Assembly: GCA_000017645.1 (NCBI GenBank)
Contig: CP000781.1
Location: 310,001 to 374,000 of the forward strand
Reading direction: 5' to 3'
Origin: Xanthobacter autotrophicus Py2
Lineage (GTDB): Bacteria; Pseudomonadota; Alphaproteobacteria; Rhizobiales; Xanthobacteraceae
DNA: 64,000 nucleotides
The position numbers and the translations under genes were made by a program. The notes below the pieces were generated by a model, which made no database searches, was not told the DNA's origin, and saw only the letters and a program-made list of their open reading frames with translations. Below are positions 8,056 through 17,013 of the stretch, piece after piece (position 1 is the first letter of the stretch; every line of letters starts with the position of its first letter).

Positions 8056-9747
8056 ATGAGCGCCAGCGCCGCCCTTCAGACCGTCGCCACCGACACACTG
8101 GATGCCGTCGCGCTCGGCCGCACGGCCACGGCGCGGCTGGAAGCCCTGCTGGCGGAAGCCACCTCCCTGGTCAAGGCGCAGGTGACCGAGGGTGGCCGCA
8201 TCTCCCCGGCGCTGCTGGAGCGCGAGCAGCGCTCGACCCATGGCCTTGCGTGGCTCGCAACTTATGTCTTCTCGGTGCGCGAGCTGGTGCATTATGCCGA
8301 CCGCCTCACCGAGATGGGCAAGTTCGGCGCCACCGAAAAGCTGATCGTGCAGATCGGCCTTGGCGAATACGTCGCCCAGATTCTCGGCGGCATTCCCATG
8401 AGCCAGGGCGAGATCGTCCGCCTCGGCGACCTCTACGTCTCGGACGACACCGAGGCCGCCCTGCGCGCCGATCCGGCCATCGCGACCCTCGCGGCCAAGG
8501 GCAATACGGCGGCGAGCCGCGCGGCGCTGGCGGACATCATCCGCGGCGCCCACCCCACCGGCACCATCGGCGAAGCCGGCCTCGACGAGACCACCGAGGC
8601 CATGCGCACCGAGATGCACCGCTTCGTGGAGGCGGAGGTGGCTCCCCACGCCCACGAATGGCACCTGAAGAACGACTATATCCCGCTGGAGATCATCACC
8701 CACCTCTCCGAGATGGGCGTGTTCGGCCTCACCATCCCGGAGGAATTCGGCGGCCTCGGCCTGCCCAAGGAGGCCATGTGCGTGGTCACCGAGGAGCTGT
8801 CGCGCGGCTATATCGGCGTCGGCTCGCTGGGTACCCGCTCGGAAATCGCGGCGGAACTGATCCTCGCCGGCGGCACCGACGACCAGAAGGCCCATTACCT
8901 GCCGAAGCTCGCGGCCGGTGAGATCCTGCCCACGGCGGTGTTCACCGAGCCCAACACCGGCTCGGACCTCGCCTCCCTTCGCACCCGCGCGGTGAAGGAG
9001 GGTGATGTCTACAAGGTCTCCGGCAACAAGACCTGGATCACCCACCCCGTCCGCGCCGACGTTATGACGCTGCTGGTGCGCACCAATCCGGCCGAGCCGG
9101 GCTACAAGGGCCTGTCCATCCTGCTGGCCGAGAAGCCGCGCGGCTCCGATGAGAACCCGTTCCCCGCCGAGGGCATGACCGGCGGCGAGATCGAGGTGCT
9201 CGGCTATCGCGGCATGAAGGAATACGAGATCGGCTTCGACGGCTTCACCGTGCCGGCGGCCAACCTGCTGGGCGGTGAGGAGGGTCAGGGCTTCAAGCAG
9301 CTCATGACCACCTTCGAGAGCGCCCGCATCCAGACCGCCGCCCGCGCCGTGGGCGTGGCCCAGGCGGCCATGGAGGTGGGCCTGAAATATGCCGAGGAGC
9401 GCATCCAGTTCGGCAAGGCCCTCATTCACTTCCCCCGCGTCGCCGACAAGATCGTGATGATGGCGGTGGAGACCATGATCGCCCGCCAGATCACCTACTT
9501 CGCCGCCCGCGCCAAGGACGAGGGGCGCCGCACCGACCTTGAGGCCGGCATGGCCAAGCTCTTGGGCGCCCGCGTCGCCTGGGCGGCGGCGGACAATGCG
9601 CTGCAGATCCACGGCGGCAACGGCTTCGCGCTGGAATATCCGGTGTCGCGCATCCTGTGCGACGCGCGCATCCTCAACATCTTCGAGGGCGCGGCCGAGA
9701 TCCAGGCGCAGGTGATTGCCCGCCGCCTGCTCGACGGCGGCAACTGA
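8056..9747 (+). CDS. mcd: Methylsuccinyl-CoA dehydrogenase (ethylmalonyl-CoA pathway)
   Basis: A 563-residue FAD-dependent acyl-CoA dehydrogenase with an extra ~150-residue N-terminal region before the usual fold, the length and architecture of Mcd, which oxidises (2S)-methylsuccinyl-CoA to mesaconyl-CoA in the ethylmalonyl-CoA pathway for C2 assimilation. Dehydrogenase motifs are FTEPNTGSDLAS (flavin/substrate contact) and QIHGGNGFALEYPVSRILCDAR. The ATG at 8056 has GGGAGAAAG upstream; an in-frame ATG at 7993 is less likely. Electrons would pass to ETF. Other pathway genes (ccr, ecm) are not in the window. A generic acyl-CoA dehydrogenase is the alternative, but the N-terminal region argues for Mcd. 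Confidence 0.8.
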   Translation: MSASAALQTVATDTLDAVALGRTATARLEALLAEATSLVKAQVTEGGRISPALLEREQRSTHGLAWLATYVFSVRELVHYADRLTEMGKFGATEKLIVQIGLGEYVAQILGGIPMSQGEIVRLGDLYVSDDTEAALRADPAIATLAAKGNTAASRAALADIIRGAHPTGTIGEAGLDETTEAMRTEMHRFVEAEVAPHAHEWHLKNDYIPLEIITHLSEMGVFGLTIPEEFGGLGLPKEAMCVVTEELSRGYIGVGSLGTRSEIAAELILAGGTDDQKAHYLPKLAAGEILPTAVFTEPNTGSDLASLRTRAVKEGDVYKVSGNKTWITHPVRADVMTLLVRTNPAEPGYKGLSILLAEKPRGSDENPFPAEGMTGGEIEVLGYRGMKEYEIGFDGFTVPAANLLGGEEGQGFKQLMTTFESARIQTAARAVGVAQAAMEVGLKYAEERIQFGKALIHFPRVADKIVMMAVETMIARQITYFAARAKDEGRRTDLEAGMAKLLGARVAWAAADNALQIHGGNGFALEYPVSRILCDARILNIFEGAAEIQAQVIARRLLDGGN

Positions 9748-9775
9748 GGCCGGTTCCGTCGCCGGGACGCGGACG

Positions 9776-10222
9776 ATGAGCGAGGCCGTGCTGATCGAGG
9801 ATGCCCGGCCGGCGGACGAGGCCGAGTGGCGCCGGCTCTGGGCGGGCTACAACGCCTTCTATGAGGCGAGCGTCGCCCCGCAGGTCACCGACCGCACATG
9901 GCAACGCATGCTCGATCCCGCCTCTCCCCTGCTGGGCCGCGTGGCCCGGCGCGGCGGGGGGCTGGCGGGATTTTCAATCAGCGTCCTGCATGAGGGCACC
10001 TGGGTGGTGGCCCCGGTCTGCTATCTGGAAGACCTGTTCGTGGACCCCGCCTGCCGTGGCCTCGGCATCGGCCGCAGCCTGATCGCCGATCTCGTCAGCC
10101 TCGGCAAGGCGCGGGGCTGGTCGCGCCTTTACTGGCACACCCGCCGGGATAACCCGGCGCGCGCGCTCTACGATCGCTTTGTCGCGGCCGACGATTTTGT
10201 CAGGTACCGCATGGAGCTGTGA
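9776..10222 (+). CDS. GNAT family N-acetyltransferase
   Basis: A 148-residue protein with the GNAT fold pattern: acetyl-CoA-binding motif CRGLGIGRSLIADL around residues 88-101, the preceding strand YLEDLFVDPA, and a C-terminal HTRRDNPARALYDRF motif typical of small-molecule or protein N-acetyltransferases. It starts 28 bp after mcd stops and may be cotranscribed with it. The ATG at 9776 gives a standard-length protein; no strong Shine-Dalgarno is visible. Acceptor substrate unknown. Confidence 0.82.
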   Translation: MSEAVLIEDARPADEAEWRRLWAGYNAFYEASVAPQVTDRTWQRMLDPASPLLGRVARRGGGLAGFSISVLHEGTWVVAPVCYLEDLFVDPACRGLGIGRSLIADLVSLGKARGWSRLYWHTRRDNPARALYDRFVAADDFVRYRMEL

Positions 10223-10246
10223 CGGCTCGGGCGCCTCTCGCGGCGC

Positions 10247-11083
10247 CTATTTCAGGCGGTCCGCATTGTCTTTCGCATAGGTTTCCAGCGACCGGGGCGC
10301 GTGGCCGGTCAGGGTCTCCACGTCCGTGGTGACGGCGGCGGTCCAGCCCTCGCGCACCGGCACGAAGATGGAGGCGAGGAAGCGGGCATAGTCCTGCGGC
10401 ACGCCGGCGCCCACAAGGATGCCGACGAAGGTGCCGTCGTCGATGGGGGTGTAGGTGACCGGCCTGCCGATGACCGGGGCGAGGATCGCCGCCGCGTCCC
10501 CATAGCCCAGCGCCTCGGGGCCGGTGAGGTTGAAGGCGCGGCCGTCGAACCGGTCGGAGGTCAGCGCCGCCGCGGCGCTTTCGGCGATGTCGCGGGTGTC
10601 GATGAAGCTGGACTTGCCCGCGCCCGCCGGCACGGCGATGACGCCGTGGTCGAGGCCCGGCTTCCAGAAGGTGTGGAAATTGTCCGCGAACCAGTTGGGC
10701 CGCAGGATCACATAGGGCGTGCCTGACGCCTCCAGCGCCCGCTCCACCTGCCGGTAGGGGATGGCTTCATCCGCATCGGCGCCAAGCACGCTCTGGAACA
10801 CCACCTTCACCTTGCGGGCGGCAGCGGCCGCGATCAGCGGCAGAAGCTGGCCCTTGGGGTCCATGGAGCCGGTGGGCAGCATCACGAAGGCGCTCTTTAC
10901 CCCGGCAAGGGCCGGGCCGAAGGTGGCGGGATCGGCGATATCGAAGGCGACGCCCTCGGCCCCGTCCACCGCCTTGCCGGAGCGCGAGGCGGCCCTGACC
11001 CGGGCGCCCCGCGCCTTGAGCGCCTCAACCAGAGGGCGGCCCACATTGCCCGTGGCCCCGATCACCAGAATCGCGTCGCTCAT
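10247..11083 (-). CDS. NmrA-like NAD(P)-binding SDR protein
   Basis: A 278-residue atypical short-chain dehydrogenase of the NmrA/HSCARG type, with the nucleotide-binding motif VIGATGNVGRPL at the N-terminus and the RASRSG cofactor-recognition segment. It lacks an obvious Tyr-x-x-x-Lys catalytic pair, as is common for NmrA-like proteins that act as NAD(P)H sensors or quinone reductases. The ATG at 11083 has GGGAGCAGGAC upstream. It is divergent from an HxlR regulator, a common pairing in which the regulator represses the SDR gene in response to electrophiles or quinones; this regulation is inference from context. Confidence 0.85.
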   Translation of the reverse strand: MSDAILVIGATGNVGRPLVEALKARGARVRAASRSGKAVDGAEGVAFDIADPATFGPALAGVKSAFVMLPTGSMDPKGQLLPLIAAAAARKVKVVFQSVLGADADEAIPYRQVERALEASGTPYVILRPNWFADNFHTFWKPGLDHGVIAVPAGAGKSSFIDTRDIAESAAAALTSDRFDGRAFNLTGPEALGYGDAAAILAPVIGRPVTYTPIDDGTFVGILVGAGVPQDYARFLASIFVPVREGWTAAVTTDVETLTGHAPRSLETYAKDNADRLK

Positions 11084-11110
11084 GTCCTGCTCCCGAAATG
11101 CTGCCTGATA

Positions 11111-11146
11111 GGTTTCCATTGGAAACCATGTATCGGGGAGATACAT
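11111..11146. promoter_or_regulatory. Two adjacent palindromes in the SDR/HxlR divergent region
   Basis: Palindrome 1 at 11111-11127 is GGTTTCCA, a T, then its reverse complement. Palindrome 2 directly abuts it at 11128-11146: ATGTATC, 5-nt spacer, GATACAT. Both lie between the divergent SDR (start 11083) and HxlR (start 11231) genes and are plausible operators for the HxlR protein. Confidence 0.65.
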
Positions 11147-11230
11147 ACAAGCCTTGCCGGCGGCCCGGAAGAGAGCACCTGAAGCTCACATGGTCACCGC
11201 TGGGAAACCGGCCACCGGGTGGGAGGGACC

Positions 11231-11596
11231 ATGGATCAGCCCTATGATGTCTATCAGGATCGCTGCCCCACCCGCATGGTTCTGGACCGGCTGGCGGACA
11301 AATGGGCGCTGCTGATCCTCGACCGGCTGCGGGATGGCCCGGTGCGGTTCAACCATCTGCGGCGCGACATTGCCGGCATCTCGCAGAAGGTGCTGTCGCA
11401 GACCTTGAAGAAGCTGGAGCGGGACGGCCTCATCTCGCGGCAGGTGTTCCCCACCGTGCCGGTGACGGTGGAATATGCCCTCACCGGCCTCGGCCGCACC
11501 CTCACCGACACCGTCGCAGCGCTCGCCCACTGGGCCGAGGCCAACATGGATGCCGTGCTCGCAGCCCAGAAGGCCTATGATTCCATCGTGCGGTGA
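11231..11596 (+). CDS. HxlR family transcriptional regulator
   Basis: A 121-residue winged-helix regulator with the HxlR N-terminal cysteine (QDRCPTRMVLDRLADKWA; Cys near residue 12) followed by the DNA-recognition region RFNHLRRDIAGISQKVLSQTLKKLERDGLI. HxlR proteins are dimeric repressors or activators, several of which sense electrophiles through this Cys. The ATG at 11231 follows GGGAGGGACC, a good binding site; a GTG at 11219 is less likely. Divergent from an NmrA-like SDR with two palindromes between them. Confidence 0.9.
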   Translation: MDQPYDVYQDRCPTRMVLDRLADKWALLILDRLRDGPVRFNHLRRDIAGISQKVLSQTLKKLERDGLISRQVFPTVPVTVEYALTGLGRTLTDTVAALAHWAEANMDAVLAAQKAYDSIVR

Positions 11597-11614
11597 GGGG
11601 ACAGCGGGACGGCG

Positions 11615-11839
11615 CTAGTCCGCCTCCTCTTCCGGCCCCGGCACATATTCCAGGATATCCCCCGGCTGGCAGCCGAGGATCTCGCAGATGCGCGCCAGCG
11701 TGTCGAAGCGCACGCCCTTCACCTTGCCCGACTTCAGCAGCGAGACGTTCTGTTCGGTGATGCCGATGCGCTCGGCAAGCTCGCGCGATCGCATCTTGCG
11801 GCGCGCCAGCATCACGTCGAGATTGACGATGATGGGCAT
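11615..11839 (-). CDS. Small XRE/Cro-type transcriptional regulator
   Basis: A 74-residue helix-turn-helix protein (LAERIGITEQNVSLLKSGKVKGVRFDTLARICEILGCQPGDIL), the YozG-type member that is nearly always paired with a DUF2975 membrane protein. The pair partner lies just upstream on the same strand. The ATG at 11839 has GGGAGC upstream; a longer frame reading upstream runs through the dispersed repeat and is not real. The regulator probably controls its own pair; target and signal unknown. Confidence 0.88.
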   Translation of the reverse strand: MPIIVNLDVMLARRKMRSRELAERIGITEQNVSLLKSGKVKGVRFDTLARICEILGCQPGDILEYVPGPEEEAD

Positions 11840-11864
11840 GTTGCTCCCATAGCCCTTCGCATCA

Positions 11865-11925
11865 GAGCGTTTTCGAGCGGGGTGGATACCGGTTCGCGTG
11901 ACGAATCTGATCGGATCGCGCTCTA
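11865..11925. repeat. Dispersed palindromic repeat, copy 2
   Basis: Contains GAGCGTTTTCGAGCG followed by GGATACCGGTTCGCG, the same blocks as the element at 489-555 but in opposite orientation. Its ends are short inverted sequences (AGAGCG / CGCTCT). The right end supplies the stop codon of the DUF2975 gene (11923-11925) and the element separates that gene from its XRE partner. Confidence 0.65.
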
Positions 11926-12477
11926 GACGAAGCTTGCATTTTCTTCGGCGATTCGCGCCGCCTCGCGCATGACCGCGCCGACGCCGATGATCAGCAGTCC
12001 GACGATCACCGCCACCACGTCGTGGCTCGACAGCGACACGGCGAGGGCGCGTTCGCCAGGGGGATTGCCCAGGGTGAGCGCGACGCTCAGCGCAGCGCCG
12101 ACGAACGGGCTGATCAGTCCCTGAACGGCAACCGCCGCTCCGAAGCGTTCGAGGCGGTGCGCCAGCGTCTGCGAGATGAGTTCGCCGCGTCCGAAGTCGC
12201 GGAAGATCTGGCGGACCTGCAGCAATCCATAGGCCAGGATGCCGAGCGGCACCGCGGAGATGACGAGGCCGGCGCACAGGCTCGCGCCGTCAAGCGAGAC
12301 CCGGTGCCCGGCGAGGCCGAGGCGCGGCACCACCATCTGCTCCACGAGGGCCGGGCGCAGCCAGATGCCGAGGCCCGATGCCACCAGCAGCAAGAGCACC
12401 ACGAGGGTGACCAGGGAGAGCGTGCGGCCAAGCCGTACGAGGCGACGAAGGCGGGGGTCGAGGGGCGTGGAAGACAT
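11923..12477 (-). CDS. DUF2975 membrane protein
   Basis: A 184-residue protein with four predicted membrane helices (around residues 20-40, 60-85, 110-135 and 150-170), matching DUF2975. Such proteins are encoded with a YozG-type XRE regulator, as here. No biochemical function is established. The motif FGRGELISQTLAHRLERFG in the central loop is typical of the family. The ATG at 12477 is preferred over an upstream in-frame ATG at 12531 that overlaps the AT-rich divergent promoter region. The stop codon is contributed by a dispersed repeat. Confidence 0.82.
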   Translation of the reverse strand: MSSTPLDPRLRRLVRLGRTLSLVTLVVLLLLVASGLGIWLRPALVEQMVVPRLGLAGHRVSLDGASLCAGLVISAVPLGILAYGLLQVRQIFRDFGRGELISQTLAHRLERFGAAVAVQGLISPFVGAALSVALTLGNPPGERALAVSLSSHDVVAVIVGLLIIGVGAVMREAARIAEENASFV

Positions 12478-12537
12478 GGGGAGCCTTTTCTTGACGCAAT
12501 CAAAATTTATCGTAAAACAATAATAATGCAATCGCTA

Positions 12538-13170
12538 ATGAGAAATGACATGCGTCTCGGCCGTGCCTTTGTCCGCCGCTCCATGCTCCTGCTGTCGCTG
12601 GCCCTGTCCGTCGGCGCCTGCTCGCATGTTCCCGTCAGCAGCCTGCCGCAGCTGGCGAGCCTCGATCTTGATACGGCGGATCTCTCGGTGCTGCGCGCCG
12701 CCGTGCGGGCGCCGAAGGAGATCGCGCCGGTGCCCGGCGGCGCATTCGTCAGCATGTCCTATTGGCGGCAGGGCGAGGAGGGTCGCAAGACCACCGTCCA
12801 GGCGTCGCTGGAGGTGGAGGCCGACCCGAGGGCGCTCGCCGCCCTGAAGGAGGAGGAGCGCGAGGGGCAACGCATCACCGTGTTCCGGCTGACCGACGAG
12901 GGGCGCCGCAAGCTTGAGGCCGCCCGCAGCGAGATGCTGGCGCTCAAGTCCGACGAGCTGGCCAAGGGGCGCCGCCTCCACGGCTCCCTCGCCGTGTCCG
13001 CTGAGGGCTGCGTCCGGGGTGCGCTGCCCGCGGGCCCGCTGCTGCTCAGCACCTACCTGCGGCTGAAGCCGGGCGGAAACTTCGTGCCGCTGATCCGGGA
13101 CGTGGATCTGCGCAGCCTCCTGGCCCAGGCCGGCTCCGACGAAACCGCCATGAAGGCCTGTGCCGGCTGA
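12538..13170 (+). CDS. Putative lipoprotein of unknown function
   Basis: A 210-residue protein with an N-terminal export signal (Arg-rich n-region, MLLLSLALSV) ending in the lipobox-like VGAC, so it is probably lipidated on the Cys near residue 28. The mature part has no recognised domain: a possible beta-strand region (GGAFVSMSYWRQGEEGRKTTVQASLEVEAD), a charged helical section (LAALKEEEREG... EAARSEMLALKSDELAKGRR), and a second Cys pair (EGCVRG and KACAG). Start is uncertain: ATGs at 12526, 12538 and 12550 are all in frame and none has a strong binding site. Divergent from the DUF2975 gene over a short AT-rich region. Confidence 0.65.
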   Translation: MRNDMRLGRAFVRRSMLLLSLALSVGACSHVPVSSLPQLASLDLDTADLSVLRAAVRAPKEIAPVPGGAFVSMSYWRQGEEGRKTTVQASLEVEADPRALAALKEEEREGQRITVFRLTDEGRRKLEAARSEMLALKSDELAKGRRLHGSLAVSAEGCVRGALPAGPLLLSTYLRLKPGGNFVPLIRDVDLRSLLAQAGSDETAMKACAG

Positions 13171-13176
13171 GGAGCC

Positions 13177-13686
13177 TTACGCCTCGGGCGCTGGCGGGAT
13201 ATCGATCACCAGCGGCTCATGGCCGGTGAGGCGGAAGAAGGCGTCGAGGGCCTGCGGGGTGAGCGAGGTGGTGCGCTCGTTGGTGAGGGGGTGGCAGCAC
13301 ACCGCCTCCGCCTTCAGCAGCGCGGCGTCGATGGCGATGGTCACGAGGCCGGCCGCATCATTGGCGGCGGCGAGCAGGGTCACCGATCCCGGCAGCACGC
13401 CCAGATGCTCGTAGAGCGCCTCCGCCGAGCCGAAGGACAGCGAGCCCTTGGCCCCCAGCGGCCCCTTCAGCGCCTTGAGGTTCACCGGCGTGTCCTCGGC
13501 GATGGCCACCAGGAAATAGGTCTTCTTCCCGTCGCGCAGGAACAGGTTCTTGGTGTGGGCGCCGGGAATGTCGCCGCGCAGGGCTTGGGATTCGGCCACC
13601 GTGTGCACCGGCGGATGGGCATGGGTGGTGGCGGCGATGCCGTTTGCGGCAAGCAGGTCGAGGAGCGCGTCGGGGGTCAGGGGCAT
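13177..13686 (-). CDS. YbaK/ProX-type aminoacyl-tRNA deacylase
   Basis: A 169-residue single-domain protein of the YbaK/ProXp family, trans-editing enzymes that hydrolyse mischarged tRNA(Pro) (usually Ala- or Cys-tRNA). Family features include [13 protein letters not shown] at residues 21-33, [16 protein letters not shown], and [11 protein letters not shown]. The conserved Lys in the H-T-K-N-L-F segment is present. Its 3' end faces the lipoprotein gene 6 bp away (convergent). The alphaproteobacterial members are usually annotated as prolyl-tRNA synthetase associated domain proteins, most like ProXp-ala; the exact specificity cannot be read from sequence. Confidence 0.82.
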   Translation of the reverse strand: MPLTPDALLDLLAANGIAATTHAHPPVHTVAESQALRGDIPGAHTKNLFLRDGKKTYFLVAIAEDTPVNLKALKGPLGAKGSLSFGSAEALYEHLGVLPGSVTLLAAANDAAGLVTIAIDAALLKAEAVCCHPLTNERTTSLTPQALDAFFRLTGHEPLVIDIPPAPEA

Positions 13687-14010
13687 CGGGGCTGTCTGGC
13701 GTGGGAGGAGGGGTCACCTGCGCCGCCCGCGCGAATCGCGGGCGCGCGACCCGTCAGGCGGTATCGCATGGCCATGCCGCCGGCCGGTCCCCGGCTGTAC
13801 CGCCGCCGTGCCATGGCGCGCAAGGCCGGGCACCGCGGGCCAGCCATGCCGGAGCGGCCGCGCTGGCGCAAGGGCAGCACCCGGGCCTGCCTCTCAAGCG
13901 TGCAGAAGCAACAGTGTTGTGCCGTCGCGTTGCTCTTTCGCTCCTGCACAAATTCCGTAAGACTAACGTCGAAAAGCGGCTGCGATCCGCTCCGGGGGAA
14001 GGGTTGCCAG
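13687..14010. other. 324-bp divergent region between YbaK gene and ppc
   Basis: No gene is supported here. It contains a GC hairpin with 8-bp arms CGCCCGCG/CGCGGGCG at 13724-13744 and the presumed ppc promoter in its less GC-rich right end (roughly 13910-13980). A long reading frame runs through it into ppc, but its composition is Arg/Gly/His-rich and unlike the ppc N-terminus. Confidence 0.5.
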
Positions 14011-16791
14011 ATGACGAGTGCGGTTTGGTCCATTGAGGCGCCGGGCGACGAGGAAGTGAAGGATCGGCCCCTGCGCGAGGATATTCGCCTGCTGGGGCGC
14101 ATCCTTGGCGATACGGTGCGCGAGCAGGAGGGCGAGGAGGTGTTCGATCTGGTGGAGCGCATCCGCCAGACCTCCATCCGCTTCCACCGCGACGACGACG
14201 AGACGGCCCGCGAGGAGCTGGGCGCGCTTTTGGAGCAGCTCTCCTCCCAGCGCGCCGTCGATATCATCCGCGCCTTCAGCTATTTCTCCCACCTCGCCAA
14301 CATCGCCGAGGACGAGCACCACATCCGCCGCAACCGCGCCCATGCCATCGCCGGCTCGGCGCCGCGGGCCGGGAGCCTGGCCTATTCGCTCGCCCGCGCC
14401 GAGGCGCTGGGCATCGGGCCGCAGCAGCTCACGGAGTTCTTCTCCGGCGCGCACATGAGCCCGGTGCTCACCGCCCATCCCACAGAGGTGCGCCGCAAGA
14501 GCACCCTCAACCGGGAGATGGAAATCGCCGCCCTGCTGGACCGCCGCGAGCGCGTGGTGCCCACCCCGGCGGAGCAGGAGCAGGACGAGGAAACCCTGCG
14601 CCGCGCCGTGCTGACCCTGTGGCAGACCGCGCTGCTGCGCCGGATCAAGCTCACCGTGCTGGACGAGGTCGCCAACGGCCTGTCCTATTACGACTACACT
14701 TTCCTCAGCGAGCTGCCGCGCCTCTATTGCTCCATCGAGGACCATGTCTCGCAGGGCGGCTCTGAGGTAGCGCTACCTTCGTTCCTGCGCATCGGCAGCT
14801 GGATCGGCGGCGACCGCGACGGCAATCCCTTCGTCACCGCCGACGTGCTGAAGGAGACCGTGCGCGTCCACCGCGACCGCATCCTCGCCCATTATGAGCA
14901 GGAGCTGACCGAGCTGGGCGCCGAACTGTCCCTCGGCGCGCGGCTCATCAAGGTTTCGCCGGAGCTGGCGGAACTGGCCGCCCGCTCCCCCGACCGCTCC
15001 CAGGAGCACCGCGAGGAGCCCTATCGCCTGGCGCTCGCCTATGTGCTCGGGCGGCTCAGGCTCACCGCCCGCCACCTGAAGGGCGAGGCGCCGGAGGGCA
15101 CGGAAGCCGAGGACGCCGGCAGCCTCGCGCCTTACGTGAACGCGGCGGCGCTGAAGGCCGACCTCGACATCATCTACGCCTCGCTCTGCGACAATGGATC
15201 GAAGGTGCTGGCCCGCGGGCGGCTCCGGCTGCTGCGGCGGGCGGTGGACTGCTTCGGCTTCCACCTCGCCTGCATCGACCTGCGGCAAAATTCCGACGTG
15301 CACGAGCGCGTGGTGGCGGACCTGTTCGAGAAGGTGGCCCCCGGCACCAATTACGTCGGCCTCGACGAGGAGGCGCGCATCGCCCTCCTGCTGCAGGAAC
15401 TGGCCACCGCCCGGCCGCTGGCCTCGCCCTTCCTAGCCTACGAGGACGAGACCCAGTCGGAACTCGCCATCCTGCGCATGGCCGCCGAGGCGCACCGGGC
15501 GCTGGGGCGCGAGGTCATCCCCAACTGCATCATCTCCAAGGCGGAAGGCGTCTCCGACCTCCTGGAAGTGGCGCTGCTCTTGAAGGAGGTGGGCCTCGTC
15601 ACCGCCGAGGGCACCACGGCGCTGAACATCATCCCCCTGTTCGAGACCATCGGCGACCTTCAGGTCTGCGCCAAGGTGATGGACCGGGTGCTCTCCCTCC
15701 CGGCCTATCGCAAGCTGGTGTCGAGCCGGGGCGACGAGCAGGAAGTGATGCTCGGCTATTCCGACAGCAACAAGGATGGCGGCTTCGTCACCTCCGGCTG
15801 GGAATTGTACAAGGCGGAGATCGGCCTCATCGAGGTGTTCCGCGCCCATAACGTGCGCCTGCGCCTGTTCCACGGCCGTGGCGGCTCGGTGGGCCGCGGC
15901 GGCGGGCCGAGCTATGACGCCATCCTCGCCCAGCCGGGCGGGGCGGTGAACGGGCAGATCCGTATCACCGAGCAGGGCGAGATCATCGCCTCCAAATATT
16001 CCAACCCGGACATGGGCCGGCGCAACCTGGAGATCCTGGTCTCGGCGACCCTGGAAGCCTCCCTGCTCCAGCCCCAGTTCAATGCCCCGCGCACCGAATT
16101 CCTCACCGCCATGGAGGAAATCTCGGATACAGCCTTCAGCGCCTACCGCAATCTTGTCTACGAAACCGAGGGCTTCGAGGACTATTTCTGGTCCTCCACC
16201 GTCATCAGCGAGATCGCCACATTGAACATCGGCTCGCGCCCGGCCTCGCGGGCGAAGACGCGCTCCATCGAGAAGCTGCGGGCCATTCCGTGGGTGTTCT
16301 CCTGGGCCCAGTGCCGGCTGATGCTGCCGGCCTGGTACGGCTTCGGCTCGGCGGTGGAAGCCTTTGCCGAGCGGCGGCCGGACTATGGCCTGTCTTTCCT
16401 GCAGGCCATGTATCGCGAATGGCCGTTCTTCCGCACCCAGCTCTCCAACATGGACATGGTGCTGTCGAAGTCCTCGCTCGCCATCGCCTCGCGCTATGCG
16501 GAGCTGGTGCCGGACGTGGAGCTGCGCACCCAGATCTTCGGCCGCATCCGCGCCGAATACGAGCGCACCATCAAGTACGTCCTCGCCATCATGGGCCAGC
16601 AGAAGCTCTTGGAGGACAACCCGCTGCTCGACCGCTCCATCCGCAACCGCTTCCCCTATCTCGATCCGCTGAACCACCTGCAGATCGAGCTTTTGCGCCA
16701 GCACCGCGCCAATTCCGGCGACGACAAGGTGCTGCACGGCATCCAGCTGTCCATCAACGGCATCTCGGCGGGCCTGCGCAACTCGGGGTGA
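14011..16791 (+). CDS. ppc: Phosphoenolpyruvate carboxylase
   Basis: A 926-residue PEP carboxylase, full family length, which makes oxaloacetate from PEP and bicarbonate to replenish C4 acids. Catalytic signatures are present: [13 protein letters not shown] with active-site His 156, and [16 protein letters not shown] with His 621; the C-terminal [11 protein letters not shown] matches the family terminus (usually ...MRNTG) that binds allosteric aspartate. The ATG at 14011 has GGGGAAGGG upstream. It stands alone, convergent with the efflux permease gene. Anaplerotic role is established for the family. Confidence 0.97.
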   Translation: MTSAVWSIEAPGDEEVKDRPLREDIRLLGRILGDTVREQEGEEVFDLVERIRQTSIRFHRDDDETAREELGALLEQLSSQRAVDIIRAFSYFSHLANIAEDEHHIRRNRAHAIAGSAPRAGSLAYSLARAEALGIGPQQLTEFFSGAHMSPVLTAHPTEVRRKSTLNREMEIAALLDRRERVVPTPAEQEQDEETLRRAVLTLWQTALLRRIKLTVLDEVANGLSYYDYTFLSELPRLYCSIEDHVSQGGSEVALPSFLRIGSWIGGDRDGNPFVTADVLKETVRVHRDRILAHYEQELTELGAELSLGARLIKVSPELAELAARSPDRSQEHREEPYRLALAYVLGRLRLTARHLKGEAPEGTEAEDAGSLAPYVNAAALKADLDIIYASLCDNGSKVLARGRLRLLRRAVDCFGFHLACIDLRQNSDVHERVVADLFEKVAPGTNYVGLDEEARIALLLQELATARPLASPFLAYEDETQSELAILRMAAEAHRALGREVIPNCIISKAEGVSDLLEVALLLKEVGLVTAEGTTALNIIPLFETIGDLQVCAKVMDRVLSLPAYRKLVSSRGDEQEVMLGYSDSNKDGGFVTSGWELYKAEIGLIEVFRAHNVRLRLFHGRGGSVGRGGGPSYDAILAQPGGAVNGQIRITEQGEIIASKYSNPDMGRRNLEILVSATLEASLLQPQFNAPRTEFLTAMEEISDTAFSAYRNLVYETEGFEDYFWSSTVISEIATLNIGSRPASRAKTRSIEKLRAIPWVFSWAQCRLMLPAWYGFGSAVEAFAERRPDYGLSFLQAMYREWPFFRTQLSNMDMVLSKSSLAIASRYAELVPDVELRTQIFGRIRAEYERTIKYVLAIMGQQKLLEDNPLLDRSIRNRFPYLDPLNHLQIELLRQHRANSGDDKVLHGIQLSINGISAGLRNSG

Positions 16792-16862
16792 GGGGAGGGG
16801 GGCTGTCCGCGCCGGGGTACATGCCCTTCGGATTGCTTGGCCGACTTGCCAGTTTCACCACC

Positions 16863-16971
16863 GTCATGGCCGGGCTTGTCCCGGCCATCCACGCTGCTCC
16901 GCCGGCGCAATACGGCCAACATCGCGTCCGGCCCCCCGGGCGTGGATGCCCGGCACGAGGCCGGGCATGAC
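16863..16971. repeat. Long imperfect inverted repeat (REP-like)
   Basis: Two ~31-bp arms, 16863-16893 (GTCATGGCCGGGCTTGTCCC...) and 16941-16971 (...ACGAGGCCGGGCATGAC), are imperfect reverse complements (about 25 of 31 match) separated by 47 bp. Sequences of the form CATGGCCGGGCTTGTCCCGG are abundant between genes in Hyphomicrobiales. It lies between the convergent ppc and efflux permease genes and can fold as a transcription barrier. Confidence 0.7.
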
Positions 16972-17013
16972 GTTGCGAGGGGCCATCGTTCCCGGAACGG
17001 ACCAGCGGCCCGC

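Noticed and set aside
8056-9747. Ordinary short-chain acyl-CoA dehydrogenase
   Set aside because: Length of 563 residues with an extra ~150-residue N-terminal region does not fit normal family members; Mcd does.
13219-14010. N-terminal extension of the ppc reading frame by 264 residues
   Set aside because: The extension overlaps the YbaK-type gene on the other strand, has no ppc similarity, and a proper ribosome-binding site precedes the ATG at 14011.
16863-16971. CRISPR-like or mobile-element end
   Set aside because: Only a single pair of imperfect arms; no repeats with spacers, no transposase, and the sequence matches the style of intergenic palindromes of this group.
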